64,000 nucleotides of DNA from CADCWK01 sp964244115 (GTDB lineage: Bacteria > Chloroflexota > Chloroflexia > Thermomicrobiales > UBA6265), in contig CAXTHM010000002.1 in the NCBI GenBank assembly GCA_964244115.1, positions 59,303 through 123,302 on the forward strand. The letters run 5' to 3'. The notes beneath the pieces are model-generated. The model did no database searches. It was not told the origin of the DNA and saw only the letters and a list, made by a program, of their open reading frames with translations. A program made the position numbers and the translations under genes. Below, piece after piece: positions 7,343 to 14,672 of this stretch (the stretch's first letter is position 1; each line of letters opens with the position of its first letter).

Positions 7343-8551
7343 ATGCGTCGGGCCTCGCCCTGGGTCGTCACCGCGATCGCGTTCATCGCCTTCATCAGTC
7401 TCGGGGCGCCGGATGCCGTACTGGGCGTCGCCTGGCCGGACATCCAGCGGGAGTTCGAGCTGCCCTCGGCCGGGATCGGGTTCATCCTGTTCTCGTCGGC
7501 GACCGGCTACTTCCTCTCCAGCACCTTCGCCGGGACGATCATGCGGGTCATCCCGCTGGGCTGGCTGCTCGCGATCAGCACCGGGCTGGTCGCGGTCGGG
7601 CTGTTCGGGTACAGCGTCGTGCCGTTCGTGCCGTGGTTCATGGTGCTCGCCTTCGGGATCGGCGCCGGGTCGGGGGCGATCGACACCGGCCTGAACGCCT
7701 ACGCCTCGGAGCACTTCTCGGCCCGGGTGATGAACTGGCTGCACGGCTTCTTCGGGATCGGCGCGATGGTCGGGCCGCTGGTCATGACCTCGGTGCTGAC
7801 GAGCGGCGCGAGCTGGCAGACCGGCTATGCGATCGTCGCCTCCTTCGTCCTGGCGATGACCATCCTGTTCGTCCTGTCGTACCGGGTCTGGGACGATCCG
7901 CGATCGAGCCGGGGGCAGGCCCACGAGGCGTCGGTCAGCCTGGCGACGGCGCTGCGACAGCGATCGGCCTCGGTCCAGATCGCGCTGTTCTTCATCTACT
8001 GCGGGGTGGAGGTCGTCGCGGGCCAGTGGGGGTTCACGGTCCTCCGGGAGCGCTTCGACGCCTCGCAGGGCATGGCCGGGTTCTGGGTCGGGATGTACTG
8101 GGGCGCGATCGCCGCCGGACGCCTGCTGATCGGGGCGCTGGTCGATCGCGTCGGCGCCGCCCGGCTAGTCCGGGGGTCGCTGGCGGTGACGATCCTGGGG
8201 GCGGTCCTCTTCCTCATGCCGTCCTACGCCGTCGCGGTCGCCGGTCTGATCGGCCTCGGGCTCGGTCTGGCGATCGTCTTCCCGACCCTGATCACGCTGA
8301 CCTCCCGGCGGCTCCCGGCGCCGATGGTGACGCACACCGTGGGGTTCTCGGTCGGGGCGGCGGTCGCCGGCGGCGCGGCCTTCCCGACCCTGGCCGGGTT
8401 CCTCAAGGGCGGGTTCGGGACGACCGCGATCCCGGTCCTCGTCGTCATGCTGGCCGTGCTCACCTATGCGCTGAATGAGCTGCTGACGCTCCGGTCGCCC
8501 CGGATGGACCTGCCCGACCCGCTGGTCGTCGCCCTCGACCCGGCGGACTGA
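7343..8551 (+). CDS. MFS transporter
   Basis: A 402-residue membrane protein with about twelve hydrophobic segments and the two-bundle layout of the major facilitator superfamily. Basic loops occur in the usual places, for example DRVGAARLVRG between segments of the second half. GAGGAG lies about 10 bases before the ATG. The substrate cannot be deduced. The general look (short loops, a GAPDAVLG N-terminus) is nearest to the YbjJ/FucP-like sugar and unknown-substrate branch. It originally followed rseP; that neighbour is now separated from it by the insert. Confidence 0.85.
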   Translation: MRRASPWVVTAIAFIAFISLGAPDAVLGVAWPDIQREFELPSAGIGFILFSSATGYFLSSTFAGTIMRVIPLGWLLAISTGLVAVGLFGYSVVPFVPWFMVLAFGIGAGSGAIDTGLNAYASEHFSARVMNWLHGFFGIGAMVGPLVMTSVLTSGASWQTGYAIVASFVLAMTILFVLSYRVWDDPRSSRGQAHEASVSLATALRQRSASVQIALFFIYCGVEVVAGQWGFTVLRERFDASQGMAGFWVGMYWGAIAAGRLLIGALVDRVGAARLVRGSLAVTILGAVLFLMPSYAVAVAGLIGLGLGLAIVFPTLITLTSRRLPAPMVTHTVGFSVGAAVAGGAAFPTLAGFLKGGFGTTAIPVLVVMLAVLTYALNELLTLRSPRMDLPDPLVVALDPAD

Positions 8552-8660
8552 GACGGCGGGACGTGCCGAGCATCCGGATCACTGGCGTGCGGCTTGCTTT
8601 TCCGGGGCCAGCCCGATGTTCGCGACGGTCTCACCTCCGTCCTCATGAAGGACCTCCCCG

Positions 8661-11438
8661 ATGGCGTCCCCGATCGCGTCCGTCCGTACCGTTGCCTCTA
8701 CCTCACCACCCGCCGAGCTCGATGCGCATCGGACCCTGACCACCACGCTCCCCAACGGGCTCCAGGTCATCCTGCGCGAGGACCATGACGCGCCGGTGGC
8801 GTCGTTCTGGGTCTGGTACCGCGTCGGCAGCCGGAACGAGCTCCCGGGCCGGACCGGCCTGTCCCACTGGGTCGAGCACATGCAGTTCAAGGGCACGCCG
8901 TCGCTGGCCAAGGGGCAGGTCTTCCGGGACGTCTCTCGGGTCGGCGGCGTCCTGAACGCCTTCACGTCGCACGACTGGACGGTCTACTTCGAGACGGTCC
9001 CGGCCGACCGGCTGGGCCTGTCGCTGAGGATCGAGTCGGATCGGATGGTCAACTCGCTGTTCGACCCCGCCGAGGCCGAATCCGAGCGGACGGTGATCCT
9101 GAGCGAGCGCCAGGGCGCCGAGAACCGCCCGACCTACCTCCTGATCGAGGAGCTCTACGGTGCCGCCTACCGGGCCCACCCCTACCGGCACATGGTGATC
9201 GGCTACGAGAACGACCTCCGCGCCATCTCCCGCGATGATCTCTACGGCCATTACCGCCAGCATTATGTCCCGAACAACGCGGTCATCACCGCGGTCGGCG
9301 ACTTCGATGCGCCGGCGCTGCTGCGGGAGATCGAGGATGCCTTCGGCCCGATCCCGGCCGGACCGACCCCGCCGTTGGTCCTCGCCCACGAGCCGGAGCA
9401 GCTCGCCGAGCGCCGGGTGACCCTCCGGCGGCCGTCGGCGACCGACTACCTGTACCTGGCCTACCACGTCCCCGACGCGTCGCACCGCGACACGGCCGCG
9501 CTGATGGTGCTGGACGCCGTGCTGTCGGGCGCCAAGGGGATGGGCTTCGGCGGCGGCGGGGCGATGGGCCGCTCCAGCCGACTCTACCGTGCCCTGGTCG
9601 CGACCGGTCTGGCCCGCTCGGCCGGCTCGGACGCCGGGCTCTCGGTCGACCCGGGGCTGCTCATGTTCGGCGTGACGGGGCTCCCGGGTGGCGACACGGC
9701 GAAGGTCGAGGCAACGCTCGACGCCGAGCTCGATCGCCTCAAGGGTGAGCTCGTGCCGGACGCCGAGTTCGCCCGGGTCCGGAAGCAGTTGACGGCGCAG
9801 TTCATCTACTCCGCCTCGGGCGTCTCCAGCCAGGCCTACTGGCTGGGCCAGATGGCGATGCTCGGCGATTACCGCCGCGCCGACACGCTCCTCGACGAGC
9901 TCCAGGCGGTGACGCCGGAGGATGTCCAGCGCGTCGCGCGGACGTATCTCGTCCCACATCAGCGCACCGTCGGCTGGCTGCACCCGTCCCAGGGCGGCGG
10001 CGGGGAGGAGCCGACGACGAGTGTCCCGCCGGCGGCGATCATCCCGCCTGGCGTCCGCCAGGCCGCCTGGAGCGACGGCCACCCGGCCGCCGATCGGGAG
10101 CGGTCCGGACGGGCCACGATGGCCCCGAGCCCGGCGTCTGCGATCGCGTCGTCGCCGGGTCGCCGGCCCTTCGAGCGTGAGGAACTCGGGGACGGGATCG
10201 TCCTGCTCGGTCAGGTCCGACCCTCCGATCCAGTCGTCGTCGCCCAGATCCGGATCGGGGCCGGGTCGCTCGCGGAGCCGGACGACCGGCCCGGTGTCGC
10301 GACGTTCACCGCCCGGATGCTGAGCCGGGGGCAGGCGGGCCGCAGCTTCGCGGCGTTCAATGAATCGACCGACGGCCTCGGCGCCAGCCTAAGCGTCGAC
10401 GCCGGCCGGCTGTTCGTCGACCTCGGCATCCGCTGCCTCCGGGAGGATTTCGCGGTGCTGCTCGATCTTGCGGCAGACGTCCTGCGGCGGCCGGACTTCC
10501 CCGAGGACGAGATCGAGCGCGTCCGGCAGGAGTTGCTGGCGGGCATCCGGGAGAGCGAGCAGAGCACCTCGGCCGTCGCCGACCTGGAGATGCGGCAGGT
10601 GCTCTACCCCGCGGGCCACCCCTACGCCCGCCGGCAGATCGGCGACGCGGAGACGATCGCCAGGATCACCCGCGACGACCTGGTCGCCTTCCACGCGGCC
10701 CACTACGGCTCCGCCACCATGACGGTGGCCGTCGTCGGCGGCGTCGAGTCGCTCGCTTCGGTCGGGACGATGCTGACGGACCGGTTCGGTGGCTGGCAGA
10801 CCCAGGTCGTCGCGCCGGAGCTGCCGGACCCGCCGGTTGCCCCGTCGGTGACCCGACGCGAGGATCGGACGATCGCCGGCAAGAGCCAGACCGACGTGAT
10901 CATCGCGACGCCGACGATCGAGCGCGGCCATCCGGACTACTACGCGCTCGAGACGGCGACGGTCATCCTCGGCCAGCTCGGGCTGAGCGGCCGGCTCGGG
11001 GCCGAAGTCCGGGACCGGCGCGGCCTGGCCTACGGCGTCGGCTCGTCGATCTCGGCCGGCCGGGAGTCGGGGCTGTTCATGGCTCGGGCCGGCGTCTCGC
11101 CGAAGGACGCCGACCAGGCCATCGCGGCGATCGCCGAGGAGACCCGTCGCCTACAGACCGACGAGGTCGACCCCGACGAGCTGGCGGACGCCCAGAGCTA
11201 CCTCACCGGCGTCCTGCCGATCGCGCTCGAACGGAGCGCAGGCGTGGCCTCGACACTGCTCAGCATCGAGTACTACGGGCTCGGCCTGGACTACCTGGAT
11301 CGCTACCCCGGCATCATCGGCGGCCTGACCCGAGCTGATCTCCAGCGGGCCGCCCGGACACACCTCGATGTCGACCGCCTGGTCGTGGCGACGGCCGGAC
11401 CTGAGATCGTCCGCACGGACGACGGGAGCACCACATGA
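8661..11438 (+). CDS. M16 zinc peptidase, active and inactive halves fused
   Basis: A 925-residue peptidase of the pitrilysin/M16 family. The N-terminal half contains the inverted zinc motif HWVEH (His69, Glu72, His73) and the third ligand Glu149 in SERTVILSER, giving a complete active site. The C-terminal half (from about residue 500) repeats the fold, with a conserved AHYGSATMTVAVVGG segment, but lacks HxxEH. Bacterial M16B enzymes are commonly two separate genes, one catalytic and one inactive; here they form one chain joined by a Pro/Ser-rich linker near residues 440-500. No clear signal peptide. AAGGA precedes the ATG. Its stop overlaps the pdxH start (ATGA), so the two genes are likely translationally coupled. 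Confidence 0.9.
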   Translation: MASPIASVRTVASTSPPAELDAHRTLTTTLPNGLQVILREDHDAPVASFWVWYRVGSRNELPGRTGLSHWVEHMQFKGTPSLAKGQVFRDVSRVGGVLNAFTSHDWTVYFETVPADRLGLSLRIESDRMVNSLFDPAEAESERTVILSERQGAENRPTYLLIEELYGAAYRAHPYRHMVIGYENDLRAISRDDLYGHYRQHYVPNNAVITAVGDFDAPALLREIEDAFGPIPAGPTPPLVLAHEPEQLAERRVTLRRPSATDYLYLAYHVPDASHRDTAALMVLDAVLSGAKGMGFGGGGAMGRSSRLYRALVATGLARSAGSDAGLSVDPGLLMFGVTGLPGGDTAKVEATLDAELDRLKGELVPDAEFARVRKQLTAQFIYSASGVSSQAYWLGQMAMLGDYRRADTLLDELQAVTPEDVQRVARTYLVPHQRTVGWLHPSQGGGGEEPTTSVPPAAIIPPGVRQAAWSDGHPAADRERSGRATMAPSPASAIASSPGRRPFEREELGDGIVLLGQVRPSDPVVVAQIRIGAGSLAEPDDRPGVATFTARMLSRGQAGRSFAAFNESTDGLGASLSVDAGRLFVDLGIRCLREDFAVLLDLAADVLRRPDFPEDEIERVRQELLAGIRESEQSTSAVADLEMRQVLYPAGHPYARRQIGDAETIARITRDDLVAFHAAHYGSATMTVAVVGGVESLASVGTMLTDRFGGWQTQVVAPELPDPPVAPSVTRREDRTIAGKSQTDVIIATPTIERGHPDYYALETATVILGQLGLSGRLGAEVRDRRGLAYGVGSSISAGRESGLFMARAGVSPKDADQAIAAIAEETRRLQTDEVDPDELADAQSYLTGVLPIALERSAGVASTLLSIEYYGLGLDYLDRYPGIIGGLTRADLQRAARTHLDVDRLVVATAGPEIVRTDDGSTT

Positions 11439-12133
11439 GCGACGCGCCATCCACCTCNNNNNNNNNNCACGCCCGCGTCGCGCAGCATCGGCGCCGGGAG
11501 GTGCTCGCGGACCTGCGGCAGGACTACAAGCTCGGCGAACTCGATGAGGGCAGTGTCGATGCCGACCCCGTCGAGCAGTTCCGGCGCTGGTTCGACGAAG
11601 CCAGCGCCAGCCAGATCGTCGAACCCAACGCGATGATCGTCTCGACGGTCTCGCCCGACGGGACCCCATCGTCCCGGACCGTCCTGCTCAAGGGCTACGG
11701 CGCCGACGGGTTCCGGTTCTACTCCAATTACGACAGCCAGAAGGGGCGCGACCTGGCCGCGAACGACCGGATCGCGGTGATCTTCTACTGGGGCGAACTG
11801 GAGCGACAGGTTCGGATCGAGGGCAACGCCCAGCGGCTCGACCGGGCGACGTCGCAGGCGTACCACCAAACGAGGCCGCGCAAGAGCCAGATCAGCGCGC
11901 TGGCCTCCCGGCAGAGCCAGCCGATGGCCGACCGGGCCGAGCTGGACGCGGTCTTCACCGCGACCGAGCGGGAGGTCGGCGACGGCGATGTGCCGTTGCC
12001 CGAGGACTGGGGCGGCTATCTCGTCGTCCCACGCCGGTTCGAGTTCTGGCAGGGACGCCGCAGCCGTCGGCATGATCGGGTCACGTACGAGCGGACCGAG
12101 ACTGGCTGGGAGATCGGGCGGCTCGCCCCGTAG
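11435..12133 (+). CDS. pdxH: pyridoxamine 5'-phosphate oxidase (contains assembly gap)
   Basis: FMN enzyme that oxidises pyridoxine or pyridoxamine 5'-phosphate to pyridoxal 5'-phosphate. Family segments are clear: SSRTVLLKG and YSNYDSQKG for FMN binding, RIEGNAQRL, the region ending ALASRQSQP, and the C-terminal EFWQGRRSRRHDR. Ten N at 11458-11467 fall in codons 8-12, so a few N-terminal residues are unknown and true length cannot be stated. The frame happens to continue across the N run. The ATG overlaps the stop of the peptidase gene. Confidence 0.92.
   Translation: MSDAPSTXXXXHARVAQHRRREVLADLRQDYKLGELDEGSVDADPVEQFRRWFDEASASQIVEPNAMIVSTVSPDGTPSSRTVLLKGYGADGFRFYSNYDSQKGRDLAANDRIAVIFYWGELERQVRIEGNAQRLDRATSQAYHQTRPRKSQISALASRQSQPMADRAELDAVFTATEREVGDGDVPLPEDWGGYLVVPRRFEFWQGRRSRRHDRVTYERTETGWEIGRLAP
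11458..11467. other. assembly gap of 10 N
   Basis: Exactly ten undetermined bases within the pdxH N-terminal region. A round number suggests a placeholder for a scaffold join, so the real distance may differ. Confidence 0.99.
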
Positions 12134-12148
12134 CAAGGTGGCTTCCCC

Positions 12149-12751
12149 TCAGATCGGTTGAGCCGTGACCCAGAGGTCGCCGTACCGCTCGACGATCCCG
12201 TCGGCATCGACGGTGAGGTCGGCCCGGAAGGCGACCTCTCCGTCGATGCGGAACGACTCGTATCGGTAGATCGTCTCATCGATCCGCTCGTAGCGCTGGT
12301 CCAGCCGGCTGGCAATCAGGCGGTCATGGTCATCGAGTCGGATGGACACAGCCGGGACGTCTCTCGCGGCGCCGATGGCCAGATCGAGACGCCGGATCGG
12401 GATCGTGTTGGTCGCCGGGGTGAGGAAGACGTCGACGTCCCGTACGCCGTCCGGCACGTCGAGGCGGGTCTCGTCGAGGTCGCGCCAGCGCCCGTCCTCG
12501 TCGAGCCGGATCTGCATCTCGGCCGAGCGATGCCCCCGGACCATCTGGACCGTCGCCACGCGCGTCTGCCACCGCTCATCGAGGTCGATCTGATAGAGGC
12601 CCTCGAACGCGCTATCGACCAGATCACTGGGCCGGCTGTTCCGGATCCTGCCGCGCAGCCGCCAGCCATCTATGGTGCGGGTCAGCGTGACGTTGTCCCG
12701 CCAGTTTCCGGCGGTCCGGACCCACGTCCGGGTGACGACGGTCGATTCCAT
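12149..12751 (-). CDS. putative glycolipid-binding family protein (DUF1089-like)
   Basis: A 200-residue soluble protein. The segment FLTPATNTIPIRRL near residue 110, the many Trp/Arg-containing strands and the overall length fit the putative glycolipid-binding family typified by Pseudomonas PA1994, whose biological role is uncertain. No signal peptide. A purine-rich GGAGCAGGG lies before the ATG. It converges with pdxH, the two stops only 16 bases apart, with no obvious terminator between. Confidence 0.72.
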   Translation of the reverse strand: MESTVVTRTWVRTAGNWRDNVTLTRTIDGWRLRGRIRNSRPSDLVDSAFEGLYQIDLDERWQTRVATVQMVRGHRSAEMQIRLDEDGRWRDLDETRLDVPDGVRDVDVFLTPATNTIPIRRLDLAIGAARDVPAVSIRLDDHDRLIASRLDQRYERIDETIYRYESFRIDGEVAFRADLTVDADGIVERYGDLWVTAQPI

Positions 12752-12854
12752 CCTGCCCTGCTCCGTTCGGGTGTCGACGCCGAGACGCCCGCTCGGTTCC
12801 GCGGGGAACCATAGCCGACGAGCTGACCGGGACGCCCCGACAGTCCATTCCGGC

Positions 12855-12883
12855 TTGACAGTCCCGGTCCGCTCGACTATCGT
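12855..12883 (+). promoter_or_regulatory. promoter for tRNA-Glu
   Basis: A perfect TTGACA (12855-12860), a 17-base spacer, then TATCGT (12878-12883). Expected transcription start is near 12890, about 12 bases before the tRNA. Confidence 0.75.
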
Positions 12884-12901
12884 TCAGCGCGGCAAACGTG
12901 T

Positions 12902-12978
12902 GGCCCGTTCGTCTAGCGGCCTAGGACACCGCCCTCTCAAGGCGGAGATCAGGGGTTCGAATCCCCTACGGGCTACCA
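12902..12978 (+). tRNA. tRNA-Glu (CTC)
   Basis: Folds into a complete cloverleaf. The acceptor pairs GGCCCGT with ACGGGCT (G-U at the first pair). The T-arm is AGGGG, TTCGAAT, CCCCT. The anticodon loop CTCTCAA contains CTC, which reads the glutamate codon GAG. The CCA end is encoded at 12976-12978. It has its own promoter and terminator, so it is a single-gene unit. Confidence 0.96.
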
Positions 12979-12981
12979 CCC

Positions 12982-13020
12982 AGGATGCCCCGATGGCCTT
13001 CACGGCCGTCGGGGCGTCCT
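12982..13020 (+). terminator. terminator after tRNA-Glu
   Basis: A 17-base-pair stem (12982-12998 with 13004-13020, two G-T pairs) and a 5-base loop begin 3 bases after the CCA end. The following bases, GTTGTTC, are only partly T-rich. Confidence 0.75.
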
Positions 13021-13173
13021 GTTGTTCACGGTCATCGGCTATAGCAGCGCATATCCAGGCTTCGGGAGCACGGGCCGCTGTCGGCGCCCGCGAGACCCTC
13101 GACAGACTGATCAGCCCGTCGAACCGCAGCATCGGGGCTGATAGCGGGAACTGAATCGGTCGCCCGAATCACA

Positions 13174-13308
13174 TCAGCGGCGCCGCAGGATCCGGGCGTC
13201 GTCGGGCCGGATCGGGACGCGGGCCGGGACCGGCGTCGGGCGGTTCAGCAGGCGGTCGAGCAGGTGCGTGAGCCAGGACCTGAACATGACGGCGAAGGTG
13301 GGCTCCAT
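13174..13308 (-). CDS. 44-residue basic small protein (possible)
   Basis: Small open frame starting MEPTFAVMFRSWLTHLL, then proline- and arginine-rich and ending ILRRR. A good GGAG lies 5 bases before the ATG at 13308. The amphipathic start and basic tail would suit membrane-surface association. No family recognised. It is free-standing between the tRNA terminator and the sodA terminator. Coding status is uncertain. Confidence 0.42.
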   Translation of the reverse strand: MEPTFAVMFRSWLTHLLDRLLNRPTPVPARVPIRPDDARILRRR

Positions 13309-13469
13309 GGGAACTCCGTTCGACGGAAACGATGGCTGTGACCTGCCAGACCACGCTGGTTACCAGTCCTTACGCACGCCACGGGCACTCGGTTGCGTCG
13401 GGCCGCGCACGCGATCACCATACCAGTAATCGATCCCGAATCGATCCCGTCTGATACGGAAAAGTGACG

Positions 13470-13504
13470 GCCGTACCCGTCTCGATGATCGAGACGGGTA
13501 CGGC
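13470..13504 (-). terminator. intrinsic terminator of sodA
   Basis: Perfect 16-base arms (13470-13485 and 13489-13504) with a 3-base loop. Read on the minus strand the hairpin is followed after a few bases by CTTTTCC, a typical T-run. It lies about 40 bases downstream of the sodA stop. Confidence 0.85.
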
Positions 13505-13543
13505 TGTGTACCGGTTGCCGATGCGACCGACCGGTGCGCTGGT

Positions 13544-14158
13544 CTAACCTTGGGCGGCGGCGAACCGGGTGTTGACGGCGTCCCAGTTGATCGCGTTCCA
13601 CCAGGTGGCAAGGTATTCCGGCCGGCGGTTCTGGTACTTGAGATAATAGGCGTGCTCCCAGACATCGACCCCGAGGATCGGCGTCTGACCGTCCATGTAC
13701 GGGCTGTCCTGGTTGGGGGTGCTGACGACTTCGAGCTTGCCACCGGCTCCGAGGATCACCCACGCCCAGCCGCTGCCGAAGCGGGCCGCGCCGGCCTTGC
13801 CGACGGCGTCCTTGAGGGCGTCGAAGGAGCCGAAGTCGCGGTCGACGGCTTCGGCGAAGGCGCCCGTCGGGGCGCCCCCACCGTTCGGGCCGAGGATCGA
13901 CCAGAAGATGGTGTGGTTGACATGCCCGCCGCCGTTGTTGCGCACGGCGGTCCGCTTGGCCTCGGGGACCTGGTCGAGGTTCCGGATCAGTTCGATCGGG
14001 TCCATCGCCAGCAGGGCGTCATGTCCCTCCAGCGCCGCGTTCAGATTCGTCACGTAGGTGGCGTGATGCTTGTCGTGATGGATCTCCATCGTCTGGGCAT
14101 CGATCGTCGGCTCGAGCGCGTCGTTCGGATATGGGAGCGCCGGAAGCGTGAAGGCCAT
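13544..14158 (-). CDS. sodA: superoxide dismutase, Mn/Fe type
   Basis: Converts superoxide to hydrogen peroxide and oxygen. The 204-residue chain has the four metal ligands in place: His27, the His of VNHTIFW, and the Asp and His of DVWEHAYYL. The metal (Mn or Fe) cannot be assigned firmly by eye. AGGAGA lies 6 bases before the ATG at 14158; the longer open frame upstream is not supported. No export signal. It is divergent from the aromatic-pathway leader and DAHP synthase, with a palindrome in its likely promoter. Confidence 0.95.
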   Translation of the reverse strand: MAFTLPALPYPNDALEPTIDAQTMEIHHDKHHATYVTNLNAALEGHDALLAMDPIELIRNLDQVPEAKRTAVRNNGGGHVNHTIFWSILGPNGGGAPTGAFAEAVDRDFGSFDALKDAVGKAGAARFGSGWAWVILGAGGKLEVVSTPNQDSPYMDGQTPILGVDVWEHAYYLKYQNRRPEYLATWWNAINWDAVNTRFAAAQG

Positions 14159-14273
14159 CTTGTCTCTCCTGTGGGTGAGCGGCCCGGATCGGGCCGCGTG
14201 ATCCGCGGGGGACCCATCCCTGGCCGGGCGACGCGTCGCCCGATCCGGTTGATCGCCCCGCGACCTGAGGGCC

Positions 14274-14295
14274 AGTTTAGCAAGCAGGTGCTTGC
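14274..14295 (-). promoter_or_regulatory. sodA promoter region with palindromic operator candidate
   Basis: The minus strand has TAAACT (14279 to 14274) as a possible -10. Immediately upstream is the palindrome GCAAGCAGGTGCTTGC (14280-14295, 7-base arms), within the would-be spacer. The -35 is weak. A repressor or activator bound there would control sodA. Confidence 0.45.
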
Positions 14296-14358
14296 ACAAC
14301 GACCCTTCCCGTCGCAATTCGCCGTCCACCCGTTGGCGGTCGTCCCGGCGACCACCCC

Positions 14359-14387
14359 TTGACATCGCCGCATTGAGTGCGTAGGGT
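14359..14387 (+). promoter_or_regulatory. promoter of DAHP synthase leader
   Basis: Perfect TTGACA (14359-14364), 17-base spacer, TAGGGT (14382-14387). The expected start point, seven bases after the -10, is the A of the leader-peptide ATG at 14394, so the transcript would be leaderless. Confidence 0.75.
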
Positions 14388-14393
14388 ACGCGC

Positions 14394-14534
14394 ATGGACA
14401 GGCAGCCAGCTCTCACAACCGACCTGATGATCATCGAGCCCGCGGCGGTTGCCGGTCGGGCCATCGTCGCGTCGGGCTGGTATGCCTATTTTACGGAGGC
14501 GCGCCTGGTGATGCGGGGGGTGGTTCACCACTGA
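14394..14534 (+). CDS. aromatic-rich leader peptide for DAHP synthase attenuation
   Basis: A 46-codon open frame with Trp29, Tyr30, Tyr32 and Phe33 clustered as GWYAYF, a codon set for all three aromatic amino acids, directly ahead of an intrinsic terminator and the first gene of aromatic amino-acid synthesis. There is no ribosome-binding site; the ATG coincides with the predicted transcription start. Just past the aromatic codons the message can form a stem (14498-14509 with 14555-14566, one mismatch) that a ribosome stalled on those codons would overlap. The peptide itself probably has no function; its translation senses charged aromatic tRNAs. Inference from layout only. Confidence 0.72.
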   Translation: MDRQPALTTDLMIIEPAAVAGRAIVASGWYAYFTEARLVMRGVVHH

Positions 14535-14566
14535 CCCGACGTGGAACCCCACGAACCAGACGCGCC
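14498..14566 (+). promoter_or_regulatory. long-range stem in attenuator leader
   Basis: GGCGCGCCTGGT (14498-14509) pairs with ACCAGACGCGCC (14555-14566), eleven pairs with one C-A mismatch. It encloses two small hairpins (14519-14531 and 14541-14552). The 5' arm lies within leader codons 35-39. The 3' arm ends one base before the terminator stem. Confidence 0.65.
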
Positions 14567-14567
14567 G

Positions 14568-14600
14568 AACCCGAGGCTAACCGCCCCGGGTTTTTTGTTT
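14568..14600 (+). terminator. attenuator terminator before DAHP synthase
   Basis: AACCCGAGGC (14568-14577) pairs with GCCCCGGGTT (14583-14592) around a TAACC loop, with a small internal mismatch. The T-run 14591-14596 then GTTT follows. It lies 73 bases before the DAHP synthase ATG, so it would stop transcription within the leader. Confidence 0.85.
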
Positions 14601-14672
14601 GCCGAAAACCTCGCCGAAGTCCCTCGAACCCCGATCCGGACAACCGACCGCCAACCCCAGAGGAGACCCACC

